Made by a program: the position numbers and the translations under genes. From Synechococcus sp. MU1617 (lineage in GTDB: Bacteria > Cyanobacteriota > Cyanobacteriia > PCC-6307 > Cyanobiaceae), in assembly GCF_020514235.1 (NCBI RefSeq), contig NZ_VTLB01000001.1, positions 434,001-498,000 of the forward strand: a DNA stretch of 64,000 nt. The letters run 5' to 3'. Positions 39,098-47,640 of this stretch are shown piece by piece; position 1 is the first letter of the stretch, and each line of letters opens with the position of its first letter. The notes beneath the pieces were generated by a model. The model saw nothing but the letters and a program-made list of their open reading frames with translations. It ran no database searches and was not told the origin of the DNA.

Positions 39098-39417
39098 CAG
39101 ACGGCACCGGCAAGAGCATCGGGAATCCCCGCGGACGGTGCTTCAAAGGACCCCACAACCACGTACTCAAGACGCAGTTTGAGGAAGGTGATGAAGGTGG
39201 GATCGGTGGACACCACAGCGGCAGCTGGCTGGGGAATGCTCTCCTTCAGCTCAGCCAGCTCAGGAGAAGACAGGAAAGCTGGTTGCTTCACCAACCAGAA
39301 ATCAATGGTCTTGCCGGTTTCGGCGTAGTTGCGTTGGCGCTCCCGCAGCACTTCCTCCAGCGGCTCCTCCACGGTGAGGAAGCGCTCGCTGGCTGCAACG
39401 AAGTGATATTTGGTCAT
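39097..39417 (-). CDS. ycf54: Ycf54-like Mg-protoporphyrin monomethyl ester cyclase accessory protein
   Basis: 106 residues, nearly all matching Ycf54/DUF2488: [66 protein letters not shown]. The family is needed for the oxidative cyclase step of chlorophyll synthesis. It overlaps pdxJ by 4 bases (ATGA). Confidence 0.93.
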   Translation of the reverse strand: MTKYHFVAASERFLTVEEPLEEVLRERQRNYAETGKTIDFWLVKQPAFLSSPELAELKESIPQPAAAVVSTDPTFITFLKLRLEYVVVGSFEAPSAGIPDALAGAV

Positions 39418-40163
39418 CCGGGCGCCTGTCCGAAAAGGGGATCAAGGCGGGGATTCTGAACCAAGACCTTCATATCCCGCACAGCCTGTTGCAGTCCGAC
39501 GGCGACAGAGCGGGCCACGATCGTGTGACCGATGTTGAGTTCCTCCATCCCAGGAATGGCCGCGATGGGCTCGACGTTCTGATAGGTGAGGCCATGGCCG
39601 GCATTGACCCGCAGACCGAGCTGACGGGCGATGGCTGTGCCCTCTTGCAACCGCGCCAGCTCCTGGGGCTGGGTGCTCCAGTCGGCATCGGCGTAGCGAC
39701 CCGTGTGCAATTCCACCCAGCAGGCCCCCGTGTTTTTGCAGGCTTGGAGCTGGGTGGCCTCCGGATCCACAAACAGGCTCACCGGAATCTTGGCGGCCTG
39801 AAGGGTTTGCACCATGGACTCCAGGGAGGCTTCTTGTGCAGCCACATCCAGGCCCCCCTCCGTGGTGACCTCCTCGCGCCGTTCCGGCACCAGGGTGACC
39901 ATGTCGGGCTTGATCCGCAGCGCAATCGCCACCATCTCCTCGGTGGCCGCCATTTCAAGGTTTAGGCGGGAGCGCACGGTTTGGCGCAGCAACTCCACAT
40001 CCCGATCCTGGATGTGACGCCGGTCTTCCCTCAGGTGCACGGTGATCCCATCGGCCCCACCGAGTTCAGCCAGGAGTGCCATCGACACCGGGTCCGGCTC
40101 AACGGTTCGCCGAGCTTCACGGATGTTGGCGATGTGGTCGATATTGACGCCGAGGCTGGCCAT
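39414..40163 (-). CDS. pdxJ: pyridoxine 5'-phosphate synthase
   Basis: Final ring-closing enzyme of DXP-dependent vitamin B6 synthesis. Seen: [80 protein letters not shown] and [16 protein letters not shown]. 249 residues, full length. It is divergent from the acyltransferase gene with 26 bases between starts. Confidence 0.97.
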   Translation of the reverse strand: MASLGVNIDHIANIREARRTVEPDPVSMALLAELGGADGITVHLREDRRHIQDRDVELLRQTVRSRLNLEMAATEEMVAIALRIKPDMVTLVPERREEVTTEGGLDVAAQEASLESMVQTLQAAKIPVSLFVDPEATQLQACKNTGACWVELHTGRYADADWSTQPQELARLQEGTAIARQLGLRVNAGHGLTYQNVEPIAAIPGMEELNIGHTIVARSVAVGLQQAVRDMKVLVQNPRLDPLFGQAPG

Positions 40164-40189
40164 GACGGGGCAGTCGTTGGCCGGATCCT

Positions 40190-40945
40190 ATGCAGCTTTG
40201 CCTAGGGGATTTAGGTTCTCAGGCACCGAATTCGATCAGCCCGTTGCAAGCGGCCCTGGCGACACGAGAAAACAGCCTGCGAGTCGGAATCGACAGCTTC
40301 TGGGCCCCCCTGGCGATGTTCACCACCCAGGATCTGGCGCTGCGGTTTCAATTTCGTGAGCGGCTGGTGCTGAATCCGGAGCATCTCCCCCATCAGGGAC
40401 CGGTGCTGTTGGCACCGACGCACCGCGCCCGCTGGGATGCCCTGATGCTGCCGATGGCCGCCGGCCGGCGGGTCAGTGGTCGCGACTGCCGCTTCATGGT
40501 GACCACCACCGAAATGCGGGGACTGCAGGGCTGGTTTCTGCAACGGCTGGGCTGCTTCCCTGTGGACCAGGGACGACCCTCGATGACCACTCTTCGTCTT
40601 GCCATCGACCTGTTAGCCGGCGGACAACAGGTGGTGATGTTCCCCGAAGGCAGGATCCACCGGCAGGACGAAGCGATTGCGCTGCGGCCCGGCCTGGTGC
40701 GTCTGGCCCAACTGGCCCAGAGCCGCGGCGTTTCCGTTCCTGTGGTTCCCGTTGGCTTGGGCTACAGCCAGGCCCCACCACGGCCTTTCAGCCGGGCAGC
40801 CCTCTGTTTCGGAGCACCGCTCACCGTGCCAGCCAAGGGAGATCGCGAGGCGACGCGGCAGTTCAACAGCCAACTTGCTGCTGCGATGCATACGGCTGAA
40901 CAAGCGGCCCGTGCTGCCGTTGGCCGACCCCTACAAAGCTTCTAA
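40190..40945 (+). CDS. 1-acylglycerol-3-phosphate acyltransferase family (PlsC-like)
   Basis: Acyltransferase of membrane lipid synthesis. The HX4D catalytic motif is HRARWD, and VVMFPEGRIHRQDEAIALRPG holds the FPEG motif. The first 30 residues are poorly conserved in character, so an internal start such as MFTTQDLALRF is possible. 251 residues from the first ATG. Confidence 0.88.
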   Translation: MQLCLGDLGSQAPNSISPLQAALATRENSLRVGIDSFWAPLAMFTTQDLALRFQFRERLVLNPEHLPHQGPVLLAPTHRARWDALMLPMAAGRRVSGRDCRFMVTTTEMRGLQGWFLQRLGCFPVDQGRPSMTTLRLAIDLLAGGQQVVMFPEGRIHRQDEAIALRPGLVRLAQLAQSRGVSVPVVPVGLGYSQAPPRPFSRAALCFGAPLTVPAKGDREATRQFNSQLAAAMHTAEQAARAAVGRPLQSF

Positions 40946-40972
40946 AGTCCGCCCACGTTTTCTTCTGGTCTC

Positions 40973-41500
40973 ATGGGTTGTCGCGCATTGCTGACGACTG
41001 CTGCACTGGTGGCAACCCTGGGCGTCACCGCCGCTCCTGGCATCGCCCAAACATCAGCCGAGAACCGTGTTCTGGCTCAGACCCAGGGTGGATTCAATCC
41101 AGCGGCCGTCCGTTCGATGCTTGCCGCAGGGGATGCAGCCGCCAGCCGGGGAGATCTGGCCGAGGCACGGGCCGATTACGACAAAGCCCGCAAAGCCTCC
41201 AAGCAACTGTTGGCCTTCTACCGCGACCTGAGTGGTGCCTTCCGCGGGCTGGATGCTCGGATTCCTCGTGAGATGGACACCAAGGGCCGTGAAGCTCTGG
41301 AACTGTTGGCGGAAACCAACCTCCGACTGGCCGCCCTGTTCCGCCGTCAGAACCAGCCCGAAGTGGCTGTTCCAGTGCTTGTCGAGGTGGTCAAGCTGAT
41401 GACACCCGCCAAACCCCAGGGACAAAAGGCCTATCAGAGCCTGCTGGAGCTGGGCTTCGTTGAAACTGAATTCCGGGGCGCATCAGCAGTCGGCCAATGA
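40973..41500 (+). CDS. exported hypothetical protein
   Basis: 175 residues with a signal peptide (MGCRALLTTAALVATLGVTA) and probable cleavage after PGIAQ. The mature helical domain has AAGDAAASRGDLAEARADYD and LLAETNLRLAALFRRQNQPE, a TPR-like rhythm. Periplasmic location is inferred; no enzyme motif is seen. Confidence 0.75.
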   Translation: MGCRALLTTAALVATLGVTAAPGIAQTSAENRVLAQTQGGFNPAAVRSMLAAGDAAASRGDLAEARADYDKARKASKQLLAFYRDLSGAFRGLDARIPREMDTKGREALELLAETNLRLAALFRRQNQPEVAVPVLVEVVKLMTPAKPQGQKAYQSLLELGFVETEFRGASAVGQ

Positions 41501-41548
41501 GCCGGTCTGTCAACATCTGAGCCAGTACCCCCTCGCGCAACCACCGCC

Positions 41549-41797
41549 ATGGTGCAGCCGGATGCCGTTGAAGCAGCGATCCAACAGGTCATTCCCGACG
41601 CCAACGTCACCGTTGAAGACCTCACCGGTGGCGGTGATCACCTCCAGGTGACAGTGGTGTCGTCCGCCTTTGCTGGCCTTTCACGCATCCGTCAACATCA
41701 AATGGTGTACAGCGCGCTGCAGCAGGAATTGGCCAGCGAGGCGATTCATGCCCTCGCCCTCAACACCTCAACCCCCTCGGACGCTGCGTCCGCTTAA
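41549..41797 (+). CDS. BolA-family protein
   Basis: 82 residues with the BolA fold pattern: [40 protein letters not shown] then HQMVYSAL. The conserved His in RQHQMVY can help ligate a 2Fe-2S cluster with a CGFS glutaredoxin. That partner is the very next gene, 20 bases downstream. Confidence 0.93.
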   Translation: MVQPDAVEAAIQQVIPDANVTVEDLTGGGDHLQVTVVSSAFAGLSRIRQHQMVYSALQQELASEAIHALALNTSTPSDAASA

Positions 41798-41817
41798 CGC
41801 TTTACCCACGCTCAACG

Positions 41818-42141
41818 ATGGATCCCTCCACCAAAGCTCGCATCGAAACGCTGGTCGCTTCCAGCCCAATCTTCGTGTTCATGAAGGGCTCCAAGCTGAT
41901 GCCCCAGTGCGGATTCTCAAACAATGTGGTGCAAATCCTGCACTCCCTCGGTGTGGCATTCGAGACATTCGACGTGCTTTCCGATCCTGAAATCCGTCAG
42001 GGAATCAAGGAGTTTTCCAGCTGGCCCACCATTCCGCAGGTGTATGTCAAAGGTGAATTCATGGGCGGATCAGACATCCTGATCGAGATGTACAACTCCG
42101 GAGAACTTCGCGAAAAGCTGGAAATCGCACTCGCCAGCTAA
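41818..42141 (+). CDS. grxD: monothiol glutaredoxin (CGFS type)
   Basis: 107-residue Grx4-type glutaredoxin that carries 2Fe-2S clusters with glutathione. The active site reads MPQCGFSNNVVQIL (CGFS near 31-34). FVFMKGSKLMPQ, the cis-Pro loop TIPQVYVKGEFMGGSDI and EMYNSGEL are all typical. Together with the adjacent bolA it forms an iron-sulfur pair. Confidence 0.96.
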   Translation: MDPSTKARIETLVASSPIFVFMKGSKLMPQCGFSNNVVQILHSLGVAFETFDVLSDPEIRQGIKEFSSWPTIPQVYVKGEFMGGSDILIEMYNSGELREKLEIALAS

Positions 42142-42142
42142 C

Positions 42143-42415
42143 TCAATAACCCTGGGGATGACGCATGTACAAAGTGCTCACATCCCCGTCAGGGCCAATA
42201 AAGCTGGAGGGATCCATGATCCAGCGATCGATCAATTGCTCGAGGCGATGCTGAGAGCGGGGATCAAGCGATCCTGACTTTCGCAACGCATGAAGGTAAC
42301 CGTCGGAATACAACCGCAACTCCGAAGGGGTGTGATATCTCGTGGTCAGCTCCTGGCAGGCATCGCAGAGCGACTGGAAATGACGGATGGATTCAGGGTC
42401 GTCGAGTGATGTCAT
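42143..42415 (-). CDS. conserved cyanobacterial hypothetical, about 90 residues
   Basis: Starts MTSLDDPESIRHFQSLCDAC, helical, with ELRLYSDGYLHALRKSG and QLIDRWIMDPSSFIGPDGD. The style matches a short protein found widely in cyanobacteria but I cannot assign a role. It converges on grxD with 1 base between. Confidence 0.7.
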   Translation of the reverse strand: MTSLDDPESIRHFQSLCDACQELTTRYHTPSELRLYSDGYLHALRKSGSLDPRSQHRLEQLIDRWIMDPSSFIGPDGDVSTLYMRHPQGY

Positions 42416-42489
42416 GAGATGCAACAGCAGCCCCTGCTACCAGCCTGCCAGGAATTTCGGCTTAGCGTAGGCGCGCCTCGGCCGATCCA

Positions 42490-43257
42490 GTGACCTCCAC
42501 TCCCCACGACCTCAAGGCGGAAGCATCTGCTGCCAGCAGCGATCCGGTGGTGATGCCAAGCGCAAACACCGGTCAGGAACCTTCGCGGGTGCTGGTGGTC
42601 GAGCCACACCCCACCCTTCGCACGGTGCTGGTGCAACGGCTGCGGCAGGACGGTCATCTCACCGCTGCAGTGGCCAGTGCCGCCGAAGCATTGGAGGTTT
42701 GTCAAGAACAGTCACCGGATCTGCTGGTGAGTGCAGAACTGCTGGAGCGCAGCTCTGCCCTGCGGTTGGCTGAGCAGCTGCGTTGCCCCGTGATTGTGCT
42801 CACGGCACGTGCCGGTGCAGAGCCGGTGGTGGGCCTACTGGATGACGGTGCCGACGATGTACTGCGCAAGCCCTTTGGCCTCGAGGAATTGGCTGCTCGA
42901 TGCCGCACCCTGCTGAAGCGGGGCCACAGCGGCCTGCAGGAACGGGTCACCGTTGGTCCGCTGGAGGTTCATCTGCTGCTGCGCCAGGTGACGCTGCGGG
43001 ATCAGCCGGTGGAGCTCAGCCCCCGCGAATTTGCGCTGCTTTGTGCCTTGTTGATGCCGCCCGGACTTGTCCGCAGCCGTCAGGAACTGCTGCGGATGGC
43101 CTGGCCTCCCTTCAGCGGTGGGCCCCGTTCCGTGGACACCCAGGTGCTGACTCTGCGCCGCAAGTTGGAGCAGGCCGGTCTTGGCGAGGGCGGTGGTATC
43201 ACCACCGTGCGTCAGCGGGGCTACCGCTTCAGCCTCGACAACCTGCCAGCCAGTTAA
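42490..43257 (+). CDS. OmpR-type regulator with degenerate (pseudo) receiver
   Basis: 255 residues: a 30-residue leader, a receiver-like domain (about 32-145) and a winged-helix DNA-binding domain (about 155-250) with LSPREFALLCALLM and the C-terminal TVRQRGYRFSL. In the receiver the usual acidic pair is replaced (VLVVEPHPTLR) and the phosphoacceptor position reads Ala in PDLLVSAELLE, while the conserved Lys is kept in LRKPFG. Aspartate phosphorylation should therefore be impossible. GTG start. Confidence 0.88.
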   Translation: MTSTPHDLKAEASAASSDPVVMPSANTGQEPSRVLVVEPHPTLRTVLVQRLRQDGHLTAAVASAAEALEVCQEQSPDLLVSAELLERSSALRLAEQLRCPVIVLTARAGAEPVVGLLDDGADDVLRKPFGLEELAARCRTLLKRGHSGLQERVTVGPLEVHLLLRQVTLRDQPVELSPREFALLCALLMPPGLVRSRQELLRMAWPPFSGGPRSVDTQVLTLRRKLEQAGLGEGGGITTVRQRGYRFSLDNLPAS

Positions 43258-43493
43258 GGCAAGTGAATTAATTCCAGTCACAGACTGGAATTTTGGGGTT
43301 GGTGCCAATCAACTCCACCCCGAACCAACCCATTGCCTCGAGCCCTTTGAAGAGGCCTTAATTTGTCTTGTGGTGACGAAGGGCCTGCTTCAGTTGCTCT
43401 TCTTTGGGCGGGACCAGATGGTGTGACGACACCCACCCCAATTCACAAAGGTGATTCGAGCAGACTTTGAGCTGAACCGTCCCGCAGGGGAGG

Positions 43494-43736
43494 TTGGTGA
43501 GTTCGGTTGTCATCCCATCGGAGCAACTGGATCGATTCCAACGCCTGAACGACAGATGGCAACGCCAAACATCTGGACAAAATCAAGAGTTGTTCGAAGG
43601 ACCATCTTCATTGCTTGATCAGCGCAAGCCGGTCAAGATGGCTCTGTCGACACCCGGGAGCCCCCGCCGTGATCGGATTGACCAGGCTGTATTGCAACCA
43701 AGGAGAGAGATTTCTCCTCATCGATGTTGCGTCTGA
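43494..43736 (+). CDS. possible small protein, 80 residues
   Basis: TTG frame preceded by GGGGAGG. The first half (SSVVIPSEQLDRFQRLNDRW) looks protein-like; the second half is Arg/Pro-rich and overlaps the next small frame. Weak evidence. The 43258-43493 stretch before it holds no gene I can support. Confidence 0.25.
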   Translation: MVSSVVIPSEQLDRFQRLNDRWQRQTSGQNQELFEGPSSLLDQRKPVKMALSTPGSPRRDRIDQAVLQPRREISPHRCCV

Positions 43737-43806
43737 AGACGCTTGCCAAAGGGCCGAAGAGCTACTCAACGACGGCTGGGAAATCGAAGCAGCAATACCG
43801 GTCTGA
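43669..43806 (+). CDS. 45-residue hypothetical protein
   Basis: GTG frame MIGLTRLYCNQGERFLLIDV continuing ASEDACQRAEELLNDGWEIE; a beta-hairpin then helix pattern with plausible coding character. A GGGAG lies about 10 bases upstream. Confidence 0.45.
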   Translation: MIGLTRLYCNQGERFLLIDVASEDACQRAEELLNDGWEIEAAIPV

Positions 43807-43954
43807 CGCAAAAAACCATTTCACGTCCAGATTGGGAGGGAATCTTGGGACGGCATCCCTGAAATGGGGGATCTGGCCTGGGAAAAACATCACTCAAATG
43901 GGGGAGTTGTTCTCAGACAGGAACTGAGATGGTGTGTTCAGAGAGGAGAACACC

Positions 43955-44041
43955 ATGCTGCCAATGCTCACCATCGCAATAGCCGTTGCTATCTGGACTC
44001 CAATCACTTGTGTCGCATGCAAGTGGATTGCTGATGCCTGA
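43955..44041 (+). CDS. 28-residue single-helix membrane peptide
   Basis: MLPMLTIAIAVAIWTPITCV then ACKWIADA. An excellent ribosome site (GAGAGGAG) stands 6 bases before the ATG. One membrane helix with two Cys near its end. A plus-strand terminator lies 135 bases downstream. Confidence 0.5.
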   Translation: MLPMLTIAIAVAIWTPITCVACKWIADA

Positions 44042-44175
44042 AAGATTGCGTCGGGAAGCCTGATACCTGCCAAAGGGCGTCTTTGAGACAGGCTGAAAGC
44101 CATACAAGACCCGAAAGGGAAAGAAGTGTGTCCTGATTGCAGCCACCTATCTCCCGACCAAACCTCACACACACC

Positions 44176-44200
44176 ACCCCGTCAGCACTGGCGGGGTTTT
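44176..44200 (+). terminator. intrinsic terminator
   Basis: Stem ACCCCG / CGGGGT closed by an inner CAG/CTG pair and followed by TTTT. It points rightwards and so ends plus-strand transcription from the 43.5-44.0 kb small genes. Confidence 0.7.
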
Positions 44201-44222
44201 CTGTTTGCAAATACAGCTCTGA

Positions 44223-44777
44223 TCAGCCTGGATACCCCGCTGGCAAACTGATCCATCCCTGAGCCAGCGCCAGAGACATCAGCAACTCGCCGGCAATCAT
44301 CACAACGGCCAATCCTGCCAACAGTTGATAGGTCCAGGGCGGCGTCAGACGCCCGATGCCCTTGGTCGAGACACTTGTGTTCGCCGCAAGAAGCTCCAGA
44401 AATCGATCGAAGCGCTCAATGCGTTGCGGCAAGAGCTGGTGGCGTAGATCGGCTGCCTTCACGTAGTACACCGTTCCGCCCTGACTGGTGCCAACGGGAA
44501 CCAAGGCCCGAATGTTCTGCCAACGCATGGTCCAGCCGCGCCGCAGCAACCAACTGATCCAGGCGGGGTAACGCACCTGAATTCCCTCGGCATCGGTCTC
44601 CACCCGTTCACTCAACAGACCGATCACCAACAGCAGGCCCAGCAGCAGCCCGGCCACCATCAGCCAACGCGACTCCGCAGGAGCCAATAACGGCAAGGGC
44701 AACACCAAGGCTCCGTACAGGCTGAGCAGGGTGAAGCGGATCAACGGAGAAAGGCCGAAGCGTTCGATGCCGGTCAT
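44223..44777 (-). CDS. membrane protein of unknown function
   Basis: 184 residues: two N-terminal helices (about 12-55, hairpin), a cytosolic PH-like middle part with ADAEGIQVRYPAWISWLLRR-like strand pattern and IRALVPVGTSQGG, and a C-terminal helix (about 150-172). This two-helix plus PH-type arrangement recalls cyanobacterial Ycf-like or DUF304-like proteins. It overlaps the next upstream gene by 4 bases. Confidence 0.75.
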   Translation of the reverse strand: MTGIERFGLSPLIRFTLLSLYGALVLPLPLLAPAESRWLMVAGLLLGLLLVIGLLSERVETDAEGIQVRYPAWISWLLRRGWTMRWQNIRALVPVGTSQGGTVYYVKAADLRHQLLPQRIERFDRFLELLAANTSVSTKGIGRLTPPWTYQLLAGLAVVMIAGELLMSLALAQGWISLPAGYPG

Positions 44778-45058
44778 CGGTCGTCCGGAGAACCCGGCAA
44801 CGGTTCAATCAGTTCAGACGGTTGGTAAGTGCCACCAAACACCTGCTGTTCACGGCCTTTCCAGAACTGGCCAAGACGCATCAGATCGGCATGGGCCTCC
44901 TGCACCTTCTCGAGATACAGCTGAGGATCCATCGAGTCCTTGGCTTCCTTGAGCTTTTTAAGCCGGAGCATTTGGAGATTCCAAGGCTTGGTCAGCTCAC
45001 CCCTCTGCTCGAGGTAGCGGGCCAGATCTTCCGAAGACGGCTGAAACTCAGGCGGCAT
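44774..45058 (-). CDS. conserved hypothetical, 94 residues
   Basis: Helical, charged: MPPEFQPSSEDLARYLEQRG, NLQMLRLKKLKEAKDSMDPQ, LMRLGQFWKGREQQVF. No membrane segment. It is coupled to the following membrane protein and lies 35 bases after crtH. Function unknown. Confidence 0.72.
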   Translation of the reverse strand: MPPEFQPSSEDLARYLEQRGELTKPWNLQMLRLKKLKEAKDSMDPQLYLEKVQEAHADLMRLGQFWKGREQQVFGGTYQPSELIEPLPGSPDDR

Positions 45059-45093
45059 CCCAACTCCTACTTCAAATCACGCTAGGCAGAAGA

Positions 45094-46650
45094 TCAGGCT
45101 GGCAGTGCCCAAGGGTTCAGGCCGAGGTCAGCACCAACCCGATGGGCACAGGCAAACCCACTGAAGGCAACGGCGTTGAGGCCCTGGCCGGGGAAACAGG
45201 AGTCACCCACGCAGTACAGGTTCTTCAGACCGGTGCGGTTGAACGGCATCGGCAGCAGACCCGGGAGCTGCATCGCAGGGATCGGGCCGTAGCTGCCCTG
45301 AAAGCGACCCAGAAAACGCCGGTGGCTGCGTGGCGTGCCGATCTCCTTGTGGGTGATGGCATCGGCGAGGCCCGGCAGGATCGCCTCCAGGCGCTGGATC
45401 AACCGTGCCGCATCCGCCTCCTTTTTCTCGCGGTACTGGCTGGGGGTCAGTCCTTGCCACGCCTCCATCGATGACGGCGTGAAGGTGTGGACGATGTGAT
45501 GCCCAGCCGGCGCCAAATCCGGATCCAGCAGCGAGGGCATCGACACGAAGATCACCCCCTGCTCGTCCTCCATCCGGTTCCAGTCTTCGAGCAGGAGGTG
45601 ATGGCAGTGGGTGCCGGCCGGAATCAGGTCAGCCCGAACCCCCAGATGCAGCGAAAGGAACGAAGGAGATGGCACATAACGCTTTCGCCAGAACTGCTCC
45701 TTGCCAGGGGTGTGGGCGGCATCCACCAGGGCTTGGCCAGAGCGGTGCTGCTCGTGAGCCACTCCCGAAAAGGTGTCCCAGCGGGTGGCATTGGAGATCA
45801 CACGCTTGGCACGGATGACCTCGCCATCGGCCAGCTTCACACCAACCGCCTGATCGTTCTCGATCAACACCTCGGTGACCCGGGCCTTGTAGCGAATGGC
45901 GCCGCCATGGCGTTCCAATCCCTGCACCAGTTTTTCGGCAATCACGCCGACGCCTCCCTTGGGGTAGTTGATCCCTCCCGCATGCCGATCGGAAAACACC
46001 ATGCCTGCGTTGATCATCGGGGTTCGATCCGCCGGCATCACCGACCAGCAGAAGCACTCGATGTCAATGAACTTGAGCAGCTGCTCATCCTTGATGTGCT
46101 GGCGGGCAACCGCACCGACATTGAAGGGCAACCAGCGCGCCAGCCCCAGGCAGGCCAGAGGTGCTTTGAAGAACACCTTGGTGAGGTAGGCCGGATCCTC
46201 CAGCGAGAGAAGCGGCATGGCATCGAGGCAGTTGAACACCTGCCAGCAGGTGTCGTAGAAGCGGCGGATCCCCTCAGCCTCATGGGGAAACCGCGCCGTG
46301 AGGTCGGCGATGAACTGCTCGTAGTCACGATCCACCGCGATGCGCAGCCCACCGGGCATGTGGTACTCAAGCTGGGCTCGGTCGGGGATGGTGTCGCAGT
46401 GCTCCCCCACATCGGCCAAGGCCCTGGTGAGCAGGTTGGTGAAACCCTTCTTGCCGAAGCCAAAGATCATCGAGGCCCCCACATCGAAGGTGTAGCCCTC
46501 GCGCTTGAAGGCACCGCCACTACCGCCAGGGATCAGATACCGCTCCAAGACGAGGGTCTTGGCTCCCTTGGCCGCCAACTGGCTGGCGGTGACCAAACCA
46601 CCGATGCCGGAACCGATCACAACGGCATCCCACTGCTGGTTCTCGCTCAT
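45094..46650 (-). CDS. crtH: carotenoid (prolycopene) isomerase
   Basis: FAD/NAD-fold enzyme converting poly-cis lycopene to the all-trans form. The Rossmann motif VIGSGIGGLVTASQLAAKG is at the N-terminus, followed by LERYLIPGGSGGAFKREGYT. The mid region has INYPKGGVGVIAEKLVQGL and the C-terminus has YCVGDSCFPGQGLNAVAFSG. 518 residues, the CRTISO length. Confidence 0.95.
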   Translation of the reverse strand: MSENQQWDAVVIGSGIGGLVTASQLAAKGAKTLVLERYLIPGGSGGAFKREGYTFDVGASMIFGFGKKGFTNLLTRALADVGEHCDTIPDRAQLEYHMPGGLRIAVDRDYEQFIADLTARFPHEAEGIRRFYDTCWQVFNCLDAMPLLSLEDPAYLTKVFFKAPLACLGLARWLPFNVGAVARQHIKDEQLLKFIDIECFCWSVMPADRTPMINAGMVFSDRHAGGINYPKGGVGVIAEKLVQGLERHGGAIRYKARVTEVLIENDQAVGVKLADGEVIRAKRVISNATRWDTFSGVAHEQHRSGQALVDAAHTPGKEQFWRKRYVPSPSFLSLHLGVRADLIPAGTHCHHLLLEDWNRMEDEQGVIFVSMPSLLDPDLAPAGHHIVHTFTPSSMEAWQGLTPSQYREKKEADAARLIQRLEAILPGLADAITHKEIGTPRSHRRFLGRFQGSYGPIPAMQLPGLLPMPFNRTGLKNLYCVGDSCFPGQGLNAVAFSGFACAHRVGADLGLNPWALPA

Positions 46651-46674
46651 GGCATCGCTTCTTTGGGGGTGACG

Positions 46675-47640
46675 CTAAGGGGCCGTCTGCGGCCTTTGAT
46701 CCTGGCGGTGAATCGGGGGCATCACCGTGAGGATCACCTCAGAGCGCACGGGACGTGCAAGTTCGGCACTGCAGCGGGCATCGATGTGATGGCGCAGCCC
46801 ATCAATCACCCGACTTTCCAAAGGCTGCAGCGGATTGATGTAAACCACGACAAAGGCCGTGCGGCCCAGCTGCTGCACCGTGAAGTCCATCATCTGCAGC
46901 TGAAGCCCCACCAGCTCCTGCATCAACACCAGCCGTGTGCGCTGCAGCACATCCGGGTCGGCAGCACAACCGGCGGCCTGGGCCATGGCATCCCGCAGGG
47001 CCGCCAGCGGTTCGCGCAGCAAGGCCAGGCTCACCGCCAGCACCAGCAGGGCATCGGTGATCGGCGCCAGGGCAGACAAAGGCGTTGCCAGCAATAGGGG
47101 AGACGCCAACAGGGCCAGGCCAGTAGCCAGGGTGATCACGGCATCAATCCGGGCATTGCGGGCCTCTGTGAGCAGCAGCAGCGACACCCGCCCCGTGCGG
47201 CGCCAATCGCGGCGGTGCCGCCAGGCCAGCAGGCCGCAGAGCGCTGTCATCAAAGCGGTGTAGAGCGCCACCGGCTCCAGATGCAGCGCCGCGATGCTGT
47301 TCCCCCGCCACCAGTCGATCAAGGTGGAGCAGGCGCTGCCGACGCCAAAGCCGATCACCCCGAGCAGCACCAGGGAGCGAAACAGCACATACAAAGTTTC
47401 CTGGCCTTCGTAGCCGTAGGGCCAGGCTCGATCCGGCGGCCGCACCACATTGCAGCTGATGCGACTGGCAATCAAAGACGAGCCCACTAACACGGCGGAA
47501 TAAAGGCCATCCAAGAGAAGGGCCGAAGATCCGGTGAGCACATGGGCGGAAAAACCAGCCAATGCCATCACTGCGTTGGCTCCGACCCCGAAGCGCAAGG
47601 AGCGCTGTTCGATCCGGCGAGCCTCCGCAGGGTTGTTCAT
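46675..47640 (-). CDS. cation diffusion facilitator-like membrane protein
   Basis: 321 residues with six membrane helices and a C-terminal cytosolic domain (about 230-310), the CDF layout. In helix 2 the usual DxxxD reads [10 protein letters not shown], and in helix 5 the HxxxD reads NARID, so about half of the standard metal ligands are changed. Metal export is therefore uncertain. It overlaps trmFO by 4 bases. Confidence 0.82.
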   Translation of the reverse strand: MNNPAEARRIEQRSLRFGVGANAVMALAGFSAHVLTGSSALLLDGLYSAVLVGSSLIASRISCNVVRPPDRAWPYGYEGQETLYVLFRSLVLLGVIGFGVGSACSTLIDWWRGNSIAALHLEPVALYTALMTALCGLLAWRHRRDWRRTGRVSLLLLTEARNARIDAVITLATGLALLASPLLLATPLSALAPITDALLVLAVSLALLREPLAALRDAMAQAAGCAADPDVLQRTRLVLMQELVGLQLQMMDFTVQQLGRTAFVVVYINPLQPLESRVIDGLRHHIDARCSAELARPVRSEVILTVMPPIHRQDQRPQTAP

